DNA from: Mycobacterium gordonae
GTDB lineage: Bacteria > Actinomycetota > Actinomycetes > Mycobacteriales > Mycobacteriaceae
Assembly: GCF_017086405.1 (NCBI RefSeq)
Contig: NZ_CP070973.1
Location: 4,930,739 to 4,994,738 of the forward strand
Direction of reading: 5' to 3'
DNA: 64,000 nt
Below are positions 15,858-24,365 of the stretch, piece by piece. The position numbers and the translations under genes were made by a program. The notes under the pieces are model-generated. The model saw nothing but the letters and a program-made list of their open reading frames with translations, was not told where the DNA came from and did no database searches. The stretch's first letter is position 1. Each line of letters opens with the position of its first letter.

Positions 15858-17180
15858 ATGGCAGCGAGCACGCGTGAGGAGATCGTGGAGGTCTTCAACG
15901 CACTCGATGCTGAGTTAGATCGATTGTGTGGCCTGACTTTTGATGCGTTCACCACCCCGGAGTGGATGCGCGGCATGGAGCGCCTGGAAAAGGTGGCCCG
16001 CCGGCTACGGACCCCGCAGCACGCGCTGATCACCCACCTTGGCGCCGCCACTATAGAAGAACTCGGCGCCGCACTGCCGGCCGCCCTGGCTGATCGGCTG
16101 CGCATCACCAAAGCCGAAGCCAACCGCCGCATCGCCGAAGCCGAAGAGCTCGGGCAGCGCCGCACGCTCACCGGGGAGCCGCTGGCACCCAAGCTGGCCG
16201 CGACCGCCGCCGCCCAACGCGAGGGCCGGATCGGCGACGGACACGTGAAGGTGATCCGCTCCTTCATCGCCCACCTGCCTAGCACCATCGACATGGGCAC
16301 CTGGGAGGCGGCCGAAAAAGACCTCGCCGGCAAAGCCTGCGACTTCCGCCCCGACCAAGTCGCCAAATACGCCCACGAACTCATGGAGCTGCTGCACCCC
16401 GACGGCGACTACACCGAGGAAGAACGCGCCCGCACACGTGGCCTGGCCCTGGGCCCCCAGCAATACGACGGCATGTCACGCATCAGCGGCCTGATCACCC
16501 CCGAACTGCGCGCCCTGATCGAAGCCGCCTGGGCCAAACTCGCCGCCCCCGGCACCGCCAACCCCGACGGCGAGCGCGCGCCCGACACCCGCAGCCAACC
16601 CCAACGCAACCACGACGGCATGGTCACCGCGATCCGGGAACTGTTCGCCTCCGGCGAGCTGGGCACCCACAAAGGGCTACCCGTCTCCATCATCGTCACC
16701 ACCACCCTCAAAGACCTCGAAGCCGGAGCCGGCAAGGTCCGCACCGCCGGCGGCACCCGGGTCCCCGTCACAGACCTGATCCGCTGGGCCGCCACCTCAC
16801 ACCACTACCTGGCCGTCTTCGACCAGGCCAAGCCTTTGGCGCTGTTTCACACCAAGCGGTTTGCCAACCTGGCCCAGCGAATGATGTTGATCGCCAAGGA
16901 GGGTGGCTGTACCCGCCCGGGCTGCACCGCACCCGCCTACCACGCCGAAGTGCACCACGTCTCCGGGTGGACCCACTCCTTCTACACCGACATCCACGAC
17001 CTCACCCTCGCCTGTGGACCGGATAATCGCCTCGCCGAGAAGGGCTGGACCACCCGCAAAAACGCCCAAGGCGACACCCAATGGATCCCACCCGCCCACC
17101 TCGATCACGGCCAACCGAGAGTGAACACGTTCCACCACCCGGAGAAACTCTTCGCACCCGAAGACGACGAACCGGTTTGA
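15858..17180 (+). CDS. 13E12 repeat family protein (DUF222 with HNH endonuclease domain)
   Basis: A 440-residue member of the mycobacterial 13E12 (REP13E12) family. The DUF222 region covers most of the N-terminal two thirds (EVFNALDAELDRLCGLTFDAF..., LADRLRITKAEANRRIAEAEELG). A C-terminal HNH nuclease motif begins CTRPGCTAPAYHAEVHHVSGW, with two Cys and the His pair, followed by DLTLACGPDNRLAEKGW. These genes occur in many copies in mycobacterial genomes and in some species serve as phage attachment sites; their biochemical role is unproven. The copy looks intact. It lies between rbsK and nadE, where M. tuberculosis has an unrelated gene (Rv2437), so it was probably gained or copied here. Confidence 0.88.
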   Translation: MAASTREEIVEVFNALDAELDRLCGLTFDAFTTPEWMRGMERLEKVARRLRTPQHALITHLGAATIEELGAALPAALADRLRITKAEANRRIAEAEELGQRRTLTGEPLAPKLAATAAAQREGRIGDGHVKVIRSFIAHLPSTIDMGTWEAAEKDLAGKACDFRPDQVAKYAHELMELLHPDGDYTEEERARTRGLALGPQQYDGMSRISGLITPELRALIEAAWAKLAAPGTANPDGERAPDTRSQPQRNHDGMVTAIRELFASGELGTHKGLPVSIIVTTTLKDLEAGAGKVRTAGGTRVPVTDLIRWAATSHHYLAVFDQAKPLALFHTKRFANLAQRMMLIAKEGGCTRPGCTAPAYHAEVHHVSGWTHSFYTDIHDLTLACGPDNRLAEKGWTTRKNAQGDTQWIPPAHLDHGQPRVNTFHHPEKLFAPEDDEPV

Positions 17181-17195
17181 CCGCGCGAAAGCCGG

Positions 17196-19238
17196 TCAGC
17201 CTTCGGGCACCTCGCGCTCGATCTCATCGAGCCATATCCGCGCGCACATGTCCGACGGGGCGCGCCAGTCCCCGCGTGGCGACAGCGAACCGCCATGAGA
17301 AACCTTGGGACCGTTGGGCAGTGCCGATCTCTTGAATTGGCTGAACGAGTAGAACCGCTGCACGAAAACCTGCAACCAGTGCCGGATCTCCGACAGCGAA
17401 TACGTCGGCCGGTTGCTCTCAGGAAAGCCGGGCGGCCACTCGCCGCGGTCCGGGTCACTCCAGGCATGCCACGCGAGGAACGCGATCTTGGACGGCCGGA
17501 AACCATGCCGCAACACCTGATACAGCGAAAAATCCTGCAGCGCATATGGACCGACCTTGGCCTCACTGCTCTGCAGCTCCTCTTCCTCCCCGGCCGGGAC
17601 CAGCTCAGGGGTGATTTCGGTATCCACCACCGACTGCAGCACGTCGGTGACGTCCTTTTCGAACTGGTCCGAGGAGATGACCCACCGAATCAGGTGCTGG
17701 ATGAGTGTCTTGGGCACACCGCCGTTGACGTTGTAGTGCGACATCTGGTCGCCGACGCCGTAGGTGGACCAGCCCAGCGCGAGCTCGGAGAGATCCCCGG
17801 TCCCCAGCACGATGCCGCCCCGCTGGTTCGCCAACCTGAACAGGTAATCGGTACGCAGGCCGGCCTGCACATTCTCGAAAGTGACGTCGTACACTTTCTC
17901 GCCACGCGCGAACGGATGGCCCATCTCGGCGAACATCCGCGCGGCGGTCTCGCGGATGTCGATCTCATCGAACGTGATACCCAGCGCCTTGCCCAGCTTG
18001 ATGGCGTTGTTCTTGGTGTGGTCACCGGTGGCGAATCCCGGCAGGGTGAACCCCAGAATGTCGCTACGCGGCCGGCCCTCCCGATCCATCGCCTTGGCCG
18101 CGACGATCAACGCGTGCGTCGAATCCAGTCCCCCGGAGACGCCGATGATCAGCTTCGGATAGTCGAGCGCCCGCAACCGCTGCTCCAGCCCCGCAACCTG
18201 GATGTTGTAGGCCTCGTAGCAATCCTGTTCCAGCCGTTCACGATTGGACGGTACGAACGGGAAGCGTTCGATAGTGCGCCGGAGACCGATGTCGCCCGTC
18301 GGCGGGTCGAGGCGAAACACAACCCGGCGAAAGCCATCCGTGGACGCTCGATGGTGGCGCCGATTGTCGTCGAAGGTGCCCATCCGCAACCGCTCGGAGC
18401 GCAGCCGTCCCGTGTCGACATCGGCGACCGAACGGCGCTCCCCCTTGGGGAAGCGCTCCGAGGAGGCGAGTTCGGTGCCGTTCTCCCAGATCATGGTCTG
18501 GCCGTCCCAGGCCAGGTCGGTCGTCGACTCGCCCTCACCCGCGGCGGCATACACGTAGGCGGCCAGACACCGTGCCGACGCCGAGCGGGCGAGCAGCGAC
18601 CGGTCTTCTGCCCTGCCGATGGTGATCGGGCTGCCGGACAGGTTCGCCAGCACGGTCGCCCCGGCCAGGGCCGCTTCGGCGCTGGGTGGCACGGGCACGA
18701 ACATGTCCTCGCAGATCTCGACGTGGAGCACGAAATCCGGCAGGTCCGAGGCGCTGAACAACAGGTCGGGTCCGAACGGAACGTCGCTGTCGGCGATCCG
18801 GATGGTGCCGCGCTCGCCGTCTCCGGGTGCGATTTGCCGACTCTCGTAGAACTCCCGGTAAGTCGGCAGGTAGGACTTGGGCACTACGCCGAGCACGGCT
18901 CCGCGATGAATGACCACGGCGGTGTTGTAGATGCGGTGCAGGTGCCGCAGCGGGGCGCCGACGACCAGCACCGGCAGCAAATCCGCGGACGCGGTGACAA
19001 CCTCGGTAAGCGCCTCCACGACAGCATCGAGGAGCGCGTCTTGCAGCAGGATGTCCTCGATGGAGTACCCGCTCAAGGTGAGTTCCGGAAACACCGCCAG
19101 GGCCACGCCGTCGTCGTGGCACTGGCGGGCCAAACCCAGAACCGATGCCGCGTTAGCCGCCGGGTCCCCGATCGAGGTGTGCTGCGTGCACGCGGCGACG
19201 CGCACGAACCCGTGCCGGTATGCGGAGTAGAAGCTCAT
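17196..19238 (-). CDS. nadE: Glutamine-dependent NAD+ synthetase
   Basis: A 680-residue two-domain enzyme. The N-terminal nitrilase-type glutaminase has its catalytic triad in FPELTLSGY (Glu), VPKSYLPTYREFYE (Lys) and EICEDMFVP (Cys). The C-terminal ATP pyrophosphatase synthetase has the P-loop SGGLDSTHA. It amidates deamido-NAD to NAD, the last step after NadD (3125-3790). It corresponds to Rv2438c, whose crystal structure shows an ammonia tunnel between the domains. The ATG at 19238 (MSFYSAYRHGFVRVAACT) fits the family start; 12 upstream in-frame codons are open but unneeded. It is convergent with the 13E12 gene and divergent from a sirtuin. Confidence 0.95.
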   Translation of the reverse strand: MSFYSAYRHGFVRVAACTQHTSIGDPAANAASVLGLARQCHDDGVALAVFPELTLSGYSIEDILLQDALLDAVVEALTEVVTASADLLPVLVVGAPLRHLHRIYNTAVVIHRGAVLGVVPKSYLPTYREFYESRQIAPGDGERGTIRIADSDVPFGPDLLFSASDLPDFVLHVEICEDMFVPVPPSAEAALAGATVLANLSGSPITIGRAEDRSLLARSASARCLAAYVYAAAGEGESTTDLAWDGQTMIWENGTELASSERFPKGERRSVADVDTGRLRSERLRMGTFDDNRRHHRASTDGFRRVVFRLDPPTGDIGLRRTIERFPFVPSNRERLEQDCYEAYNIQVAGLEQRLRALDYPKLIIGVSGGLDSTHALIVAAKAMDREGRPRSDILGFTLPGFATGDHTKNNAIKLGKALGITFDEIDIRETAARMFAEMGHPFARGEKVYDVTFENVQAGLRTDYLFRLANQRGGIVLGTGDLSELALGWSTYGVGDQMSHYNVNGGVPKTLIQHLIRWVISSDQFEKDVTDVLQSVVDTEITPELVPAGEEEELQSSEAKVGPYALQDFSLYQVLRHGFRPSKIAFLAWHAWSDPDRGEWPPGFPESNRPTYSLSEIRHWLQVFVQRFYSFSQFKRSALPNGPKVSHGGSLSPRGDWRAPSDMCARIWLDEIEREVPEG

Positions 19239-19285
19239 CACCCTCCATTCTCGCGTTACTGTCGCATTGCCCACGTCGAGGTCGG

Positions 19286-20173
19286 ATGACGGGGTGTCAA
19301 CTAGTGCTTAGGCTCGGTGGAGTGGAGTCTCCCGAGCTCGTCGCGTTGCTGTCCGGCCGCCGGATCGCAGTGCTCACGGGCGCGGGCCTGTCCACGGATT
19401 CGGGCATACCCGATTACCGGGGACCTAACTCGCCGCCCAGCAACCCGATGACCATCCGCCAGTTCACCTCCGACCCCGTGTTCCGGCAGCGCTACTGGGC
19501 GCGCAACCATCTCGGTTGGCGGCACATGGACGACACCCAGCCCAACGCCGGACACCGGGCGCTGGCCGCGATGGAACGGGCCGGAGTGGTGACCGGCGTG
19601 ATCACCCAGAATGTCGACCTGCTGCACACCAAGGCCGGCAGCACCAACGTCGTCAATCTGCACGGCACCTATGCCCAGGTGGCCTGCCTTGATTGCGGCC
19701 ATCGCATGAGTCGCGCCGCGCTGGCCGAACAACTCGAGGCGCTCAACCCGGGATTCATCGAGCGCTCCGAAGCGGTCGGCGGTCTGGCGGTGGCTCCGGA
19801 CGCCGACGCCGTGGTCGCCGACACCTCCGCGTTTCGTTACCTCGACTGCCCGCACTGCGACGGCATGCTCAAGCCCGACATCGTCTACTTCGGTGAGAGC
19901 GTGCCCAAACACATTGTCGATCAGGCATATTCGCTCGTCGATCAGGCTGAGGCGCTGCTGGTGGCGGGCTCGTCGCTCACGGTCTTCTCCGGGTACCGGT
20001 TCGTGCGTCACGCCGTCGCCCACAACATTCCCGTGGCGATCGTCAACCGCGGCCGCACCCGGGGTGACGACTTGGCCACCGTGGCGGTCGATGGCGGTTG
20101 TTCGGAGATGCTGACGCTGCTGGCCGGCGAGCTGACCGGGTTGCCGATCCGTGCGGTCCGAGCGCCGTTCTAG
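19286..20173 (+). CDS. NAD-dependent protein deacylase, class II-like sirtuin
   Basis: A 295-residue Sir2 family protein. It shows GAGLSTDSGIPDYRG (NAD binding), TQNVDLLH (catalytic core), LHGTYAQVACLDCGHR with catalytic His and the first zinc Cys pair, YLDCPHCDGMLKPDIVYFGE with the second Cys pair, and AGSSLTVFSGYRFV. The sequence style is that of class II (SIRT4-like) sirtuins, which act on lysine acyl groups and consume NAD. The start could be ATG 19286 or GTG 19322; both leave the NAD domain whole. It is divergent from nadE with only 47-83 bp between starts, so the NAD-making and NAD-using genes may share control. This gene is not at this place in M. tuberculosis. Confidence 0.87.
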   Translation: MTGCQLVLRLGGVESPELVALLSGRRIAVLTGAGLSTDSGIPDYRGPNSPPSNPMTIRQFTSDPVFRQRYWARNHLGWRHMDDTQPNAGHRALAAMERAGVVTGVITQNVDLLHTKAGSTNVVNLHGTYAQVACLDCGHRMSRAALAEQLEALNPGFIERSEAVGGLAVAPDADAVVADTSAFRYLDCPHCDGMLKPDIVYFGESVPKHIVDQAYSLVDQAEALLVAGSSLTVFSGYRFVRHAVAHNIPVAIVNRGRTRGDDLATVAVDGGCSEMLTLLAGELTGLPIRAVRAPF

Positions 20174-20272
20174 AACCGGAATTCGCTGCGCCACAAAAAC
20201 TATGGGTTCTTACCAGCTACCACCCGGCTGCGGTTAGAATCATTCTCCCGGGGGACGACGGCAAGGAGTGCG

Positions 20273-22069
20273 ATGTCGTACCTGGTGGCCATCCCCGCCG
20301 AGTTCCGTTCGGCACAACGAGGTTTGGAAAGCCTTGGCGAGACCCTGAACGCCGCGGGTGCCGCGGCTGCCCCGACCACGCGGGTGCTGGCCGCCGGGGC
20401 TGACGAGGTCTCCGGCGCGATCGCGCAGTTATTCTCCGAGCACGGTCAGGCATACCAGACGCTCAGCAAGCAGTGGTCGGCCTTTCATGCGGAGTTTGCA
20501 CAGCTTCTGGGCGGCGCCGCCGGAGCCTACGCCGGCGCCGAAGCGGCCAACGCCTCGCCACTGCAAGCCGTGGAGCAGGGCGTGCTGGGCGTGGTGAACG
20601 CGCCCGCCCAGGCGCTGCTGGGCCGTCCACTGATCGGCAACGGCGCGGACGGCGCGCCAGGACAGTCCGGTGGCGCCGGCGGCTTGCTGTTCGGCAACGG
20701 AGGCAACGGCGGCAACGGCGTGGCCGGCCAGGCCGGTGGAAACGGCGGCAGCGCCGGATTGTTCGGCAGCGGCGGAAACGGCGGCGCCGGCGGGGCCGGA
20801 GCGGCCGGCGGTAACGGCGGCAACGGCGGGTTGCTGTTCGGCAATGGCGGAACCGGCGGAATGGGCGGCCTCGGTGCCGCCGGCGGCAGCGGTGGCAACG
20901 CCCTGCTGTTCGGCGACGGCGGTGCCGGCGGCCAGGGTGGCACCGGCGTGACGGGGGCCAACGGTGTCAACCCCACCATCAACGGTCAGGCGGCGACCGG
21001 TACCAAAGGCGTCAGCGTGACGGCCACCGGCGATGCCATCGCCACCAGCGGGCAGGGCGGTGCCGATGGTGCCTTCGCCGCCGTTGGCGGTACCGGCGGT
21101 CTCGGTGGCAATGCTGAGTCCACCCAAACCGGGGATGCCACGGCCGGCAACGGCGGCAACGGCGGCGTCGGCGGCATCGGTGGCGCAGGTGGTGATGGCG
21201 GGAACGCCCTTGCCATCTTCGGCGCCGCTACCGGGGGTTCGGGCGGTGACGGGACGGTAGGGATCGCATTCGGCGGTGCGGGCGGCGCCGGCGGTCAAGG
21301 TGGCGAGGCGTTCACCAAAGGTCTGGTTCCGGTCTTCAACAACGGAGGTGACGGCGGTTCTGGCGGGGACGGCGGCACCGGCGCGTCAGGTGGCACAGCA
21401 GGCACCGGAGGCGCCGGCGGAAACGGCGGTCATGGTGGCTTCCTGGTCGGCAACGGCGGTAGCGGCGGAGCGGGAGGCACCGGCGGGGTAGGGGGTACCG
21501 GCGCGCTCGGCGGCCACGGTGCCATTGGCGGCAACGGCGGAAATGCCGTCGGTCCCGTCACGGAGGCGACCGGCGGTGACGGCGGCAGTGGCGGTGACGG
21601 CGGAAATGGCGGCACCGGCGGCACCGGGGGCACCGGGGGTGCAGGCGGAGCCGGTGGCGCCGCTGGTTTGATCGGCAACGGTGGTCACGGCGGCAACGCC
21701 GGTATCGGAGGTTCCGGTGGCACCGGTGGCATCGGCGGCGCCGCAGGTAACGCCGGAGCAGGAGGTGAAGGCAATGCCATTGGAAACGGTATCGGTGGCG
21801 ACGGGGGCCGTGGCGGCGACGGCGGCACGGGAGGCACGGGCGGCAACGGCGGACTCAGCGGCGCCAGCGGCTTAGGTGGTTCGGGCGGCTTCCTGCTTGG
21901 CCAGGCCGGCGCCAGCGGTGGTCCAGCTCAAGGCGGCACCGGGGGTGGCGGCGGAGGCGGCGGAGCATTCGGATCCGGCGGCGTGGGCGGCTTCGGATTC
22001 ACCACCCCGGGCTCAGACGGTCTAGACGGCAACGCCGGCGGCACCGGCAGCGCCGGGCAGCCCGGTTAG
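20273..22069 (+). CDS. PE_PGRS family protein
   Basis: A 598-residue PE_PGRS protein with AAGGAG before the ATG. The PE domain (about residues 1-95) is recognisable by ADEVSGAIAQLFSEHGQAYQTL and ANASPLQAVEQGVLGVVNAPAQALLGRPLIGNGADG. Its first helix (MSYLVAIPAEFRSAQRGLESLG) is unusually polar compared with the common MSxVIAAPE opening. The remainder is PGRS repeat containing a non-glycine insert, NGVNPTINGQAATGTKGVSV, near residues 225-250. It is expected to be exported by ESX-5 to the cell surface. No known C-terminal enzyme domain follows; it ends GTGSAGQPG. Confidence 0.9.
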   Translation: MSYLVAIPAEFRSAQRGLESLGETLNAAGAAAAPTTRVLAAGADEVSGAIAQLFSEHGQAYQTLSKQWSAFHAEFAQLLGGAAGAYAGAEAANASPLQAVEQGVLGVVNAPAQALLGRPLIGNGADGAPGQSGGAGGLLFGNGGNGGNGVAGQAGGNGGSAGLFGSGGNGGAGGAGAAGGNGGNGGLLFGNGGTGGMGGLGAAGGSGGNALLFGDGGAGGQGGTGVTGANGVNPTINGQAATGTKGVSVTATGDAIATSGQGGADGAFAAVGGTGGLGGNAESTQTGDATAGNGGNGGVGGIGGAGGDGGNALAIFGAATGGSGGDGTVGIAFGGAGGAGGQGGEAFTKGLVPVFNNGGDGGSGGDGGTGASGGTAGTGGAGGNGGHGGFLVGNGGSGGAGGTGGVGGTGALGGHGAIGGNGGNAVGPVTEATGGDGGSGGDGGNGGTGGTGGTGGAGGAGGAAGLIGNGGHGGNAGIGGSGGTGGIGGAAGNAGAGGEGNAIGNGIGGDGGRGGDGGTGGTGGNGGLSGASGLGGSGGFLLGQAGASGGPAQGGTGGGGGGGGAFGSGGVGGFGFTTPGSDGLDGNAGGTGSAGQPG

Positions 22070-22071
22070 GC

Positions 22072-22245
22072 TCAGCGCGCCCTTCTGACCTCGGCGACGA
22101 ACTGGCGTCCCCGATTGTCGACCACCTGCCACGAGGACGGGCCGATGAGCCGCGGGTGACCCAGCATGTAAACGGCCTGCCGGGCGTCCTGCTCACGCTC
22201 GATGTTGTCGACGCGCATGCCGTGAGATGTTGTCAAAGCCCACAT
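22072..22245 (-). CDS. Small hypothetical protein, 57 residues
   Basis: A short reading frame starting MWALTTSHGMRVDNIERE, preceded by a good ribosome-binding site (GGAGAG). It ends 2 bp beyond the PE_PGRS stop on the opposite strand. The protein is basic, with a balanced composition (Trp, Tyr, His, Ile) that does not look like random GC-rich translation, and a beta-like segment GPSSWQVVDNRGRQFVAEVRR. I do not recognise a family. It lies 154 bp upstream of nothing leftward and is flanked by the 3' end of the P450 gene at 22400. Confidence 0.5.
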   Translation of the reverse strand: MWALTTSHGMRVDNIEREQDARQAVYMLGHPRLIGPSSWQVVDNRGRQFVAEVRRAR

Positions 22246-22399
22246 GGTTCTCTCCGAGTCTGAGTGACTTCGCTGATGCAAAGAGCTTTTCGGAGGCGCC
22301 TGTGCGGATCCTCGGGAGATCCTCAACGATTTCTCCAGCGACCGCCGGCGCACAGTGCGCCACGAGCGTCCGCGACTGTAGTCCTCTTGGAGCCAGATG

Positions 22400-23659
22400 T
22401 CAGAAAGTGCAGGGCATGCTGCGGATCGCGTGGATGAAATTGCCCGGGACATAGACGGGTTCACCCGCCGCGAGGTCAGGCAGCTGGCTGAGCAGTTCGC
22501 CGAAGATGGCGCGCAACTGGGCGCGGGCGACGTGAGCGCCGAGGCAGAAGTGTACGCCGCCGCCGCCGAACCCGAGGTGCGGATTGGGGCTGCGGCTCAG
22601 GTCGAAACGGCCTGGCTCGTCGAACGCCTCGGCGTCCCGGTTCCCGGATGCGTAGAACATGACCACCTTGTCCCCCGTCCGGATCTGCTGCTCGCCGAGC
22701 TCGAAATCCGTTGCCGCGGTTCGCCGAAACGTCATCACCGGAGTGGCCCACCGGATGAACTCTTCGACTGCCGTTCCAATCCGGTCCTCGAAATCGGCTT
22801 GCAGCCAAGCTCTTTGGCCCGGAAAGTCGGTGAGCGCCTTCAGGGCGTGGCTGGTGGTCTGGCGGGTGGTGTCGTTGCCGGCCACGGCCAGCAGCACGAA
22901 AAAAGCCGAGACGTCGGCATCGGAGAGCCGGTCGCCGTCGACCTCGGCGTTTACCAGCGCGCTGAACAGATCTTCGCCCGGATTCTCCCGGCGCTGCGCG
23001 GCCAATTGTCCGGCGACCTGGTGCAGGTACACCTGGTTTTCGAACAACACCTGCAGCGGTTCGCGACCGTCGAGATACTCCGGGTCGGACCAGGACACCA
23101 GCGCGTCGGCCGCGCGCGCCACCTGCAGCCGCTCGGATTCGGGGATTCCGACCATGTCCGACAGCGTCCGCATCGGCAGTTCCTTGGCGCAGTACTCGAC
23201 GAAATCAACGCCGCTGCCGGCATCCCGCAACTCCGCGACGATGGTCTTGGCGTTGGCCTGGATGGATTGCTCGATTCGGCGGACCTGTCTGGGCGTGAAG
23301 GCAGCGCTGACCAGCTTGCGCAGCGTGGTGTGCCGCGGCGGGTCCATCGCTAGGAACGACTGCGACGCCTCGAGCAGTTCCTCGGGAATGCTGGCGAACA
23401 TCACCCCTTTGCCGGACCGGAATACCTCGTTGTTGCGACTGACCGCGACGATGTCGGCGCGGCGGGTGACCGCCCAGTACCCCGGGTCGTCGGGATCATC
23501 CATCAGCGTGTCTTTGACCGGCGAATGCCAGCTCACCGGGCGCTCGGCACGCAGCACCGCGAACGAGCGTTCCCGGTCGTCGGCGGTGGTCGCCCAGAAG
23601 TGGGGCGAAGACAGGTCGATCGCATCATAAGTACGGCCGCTTGCGCGTGTCGCTGTCAT
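22400..23659 (-). CDS. Cytochrome P450, substrate unknown
   Basis: A 419-residue P450 with all hallmark motifs: I-helix VAGNDTT, ExxR in EEFIRW, and the heme loop FGGGGVHFCLG with the heme Cys at about residue 372. DPPRHTTLRKLVSAAFTP is typical of soluble bacterial CYPs. It needs ferredoxin and reductase partners, none of which are adjacent. The ATG at 23659 is favoured over an upstream in-frame codon at 23683, which would fall inside the operator. It is divergent from a TetR regulator that very likely controls it. It is absent from this place in M. tuberculosis. The CYP subfamily cannot be assigned by eye. Confidence 0.9.
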   Translation of the reverse strand: MTATRASGRTYDAIDLSSPHFWATTADDRERSFAVLRAERPVSWHSPVKDTLMDDPDDPGYWAVTRRADIVAVSRNNEVFRSGKGVMFASIPEELLEASQSFLAMDPPRHTTLRKLVSAAFTPRQVRRIEQSIQANAKTIVAELRDAGSGVDFVEYCAKELPMRTLSDMVGIPESERLQVARAADALVSWSDPEYLDGREPLQVLFENQVYLHQVAGQLAAQRRENPGEDLFSALVNAEVDGDRLSDADVSAFFVLLAVAGNDTTRQTTSHALKALTDFPGQRAWLQADFEDRIGTAVEEFIRWATPVMTFRRTAATDFELGEQQIRTGDKVVMFYASGNRDAEAFDEPGRFDLSRSPNPHLGFGGGGVHFCLGAHVARAQLRAIFGELLSQLPDLAAGEPVYVPGNFIHAIRSMPCTF

Positions 23660-23673
23660 GCGCCCGACTTTAT

Positions 23674-23694
23674 GACTAGACATATTGTCTAGTC
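23674..23694. promoter_or_regulatory. Perfect 21-bp operator between P450 and TetR genes
   Basis: Arms GACTAGACA and TGTCTAGTC around TAT, with no mismatch. On the P450 strand it overlaps a plausible promoter, TTGACT then CATAAA 16 nt later, so bound regulator would block RNA polymerase. Position and symmetry fit autoregulation by the adjacent TetR protein. Confidence 0.8.
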
Positions 23695-23725
23695 AATATG
23701 TCTCCGGCTTCGATATGCTCGTCGA

Positions 23726-24364
23726 ATGCCGTCGGTCACCAGGAAGTCGCAGGCACGCCAGGACCGCCGGCAGCGGCGCGAACACATGGAGAGCCGGCTG
23801 CTCGAGGCCACCGAACGATTGATGGGCGACGGCGCCAGCTTCACCGAACTCAGCGTCGATCGCCTGGCCGGCGAGGCCGGGATCTCCCGAGCCAGCTTCT
23901 ACATCTACTTCGAAGACAAGGGCCACCTGCTGCGCCGCCTGGCGGCCGCGGTGTTCGACGACCTCGCCGCCGCCGGCGAGCGGTGGTGGTCAGTGGCCGA
24001 CCAACGCGATCCCGGGGATCTCAGGGCGGCGATCGCCGGCATCGTCGCCACTTACCGCCACCACCAGCCGGTGCTGGTCGCGCTCAGCGAAATGGCCGGC
24101 TATGACCCCGCAACGGCCCAGACCTACCGCGACCTGCTGACCGCAATCTCGCAACGGGTACACCGCGTCATCGACAGCGGCCAGGCCGACGGATCGATCC
24201 GGCGCGGCCTCCCGGCCGCCGCCACCGCCAGTGCCCTCACCCTGATGGTGGAACGGGCCTGCCAGCTGAACCTGCCCGGCCAGCCGGCGGAATACGACGC
24301 TGAGCTCACCGACACGTTGGTCGAAATAATCTGGGCCGCGCTGTACCTCAAGTCGGTGCAGTGA
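23726..24364 (+). CDS. TetR family transcriptional regulator
   Basis: A 212-residue regulator. The N-terminal helix-turn-helix reads LSVDRLAGEAGISRASFYIYFEDKGHLLRRL (first 12 of it, LSVDRLAGEAGI, form the scaffold helix) at about residues 43-73. The C-terminal 130 residues are a helical ligand-binding domain ending in a hydrophobic dimer helix. It is divergent from the P450 gene and the operator lies between them, so it probably represses both until a small lipophilic ligand binds. It ends 1 bp before the proB stop on the other strand. Confidence 0.9.
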   Translation: MPSVTRKSQARQDRRQRREHMESRLLEATERLMGDGASFTELSVDRLAGEAGISRASFYIYFEDKGHLLRRLAAAVFDDLAAAGERWWSVADQRDPGDLRAAIAGIVATYRHHQPVLVALSEMAGYDPATAQTYRDLLTAISQRVHRVIDSGQADGSIRRGLPAAATASALTLMVERACQLNLPGQPAEYDAELTDTLVEIIWAALYLKSVQ

Positions 24365-24365
24365 G

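Noticed and set aside
15749..17195. An insertion sequence around the 13E12 gene
   Set aside because: No transposase, terminal inverted repeats or target duplication were seen.
20429..21298. Open frames opposite and within the PE_PGRS repeats
   Set aside because: Gly-Gly repeat DNA reads as Ala/Thr/Pro repeats in other frames; these are not genes.
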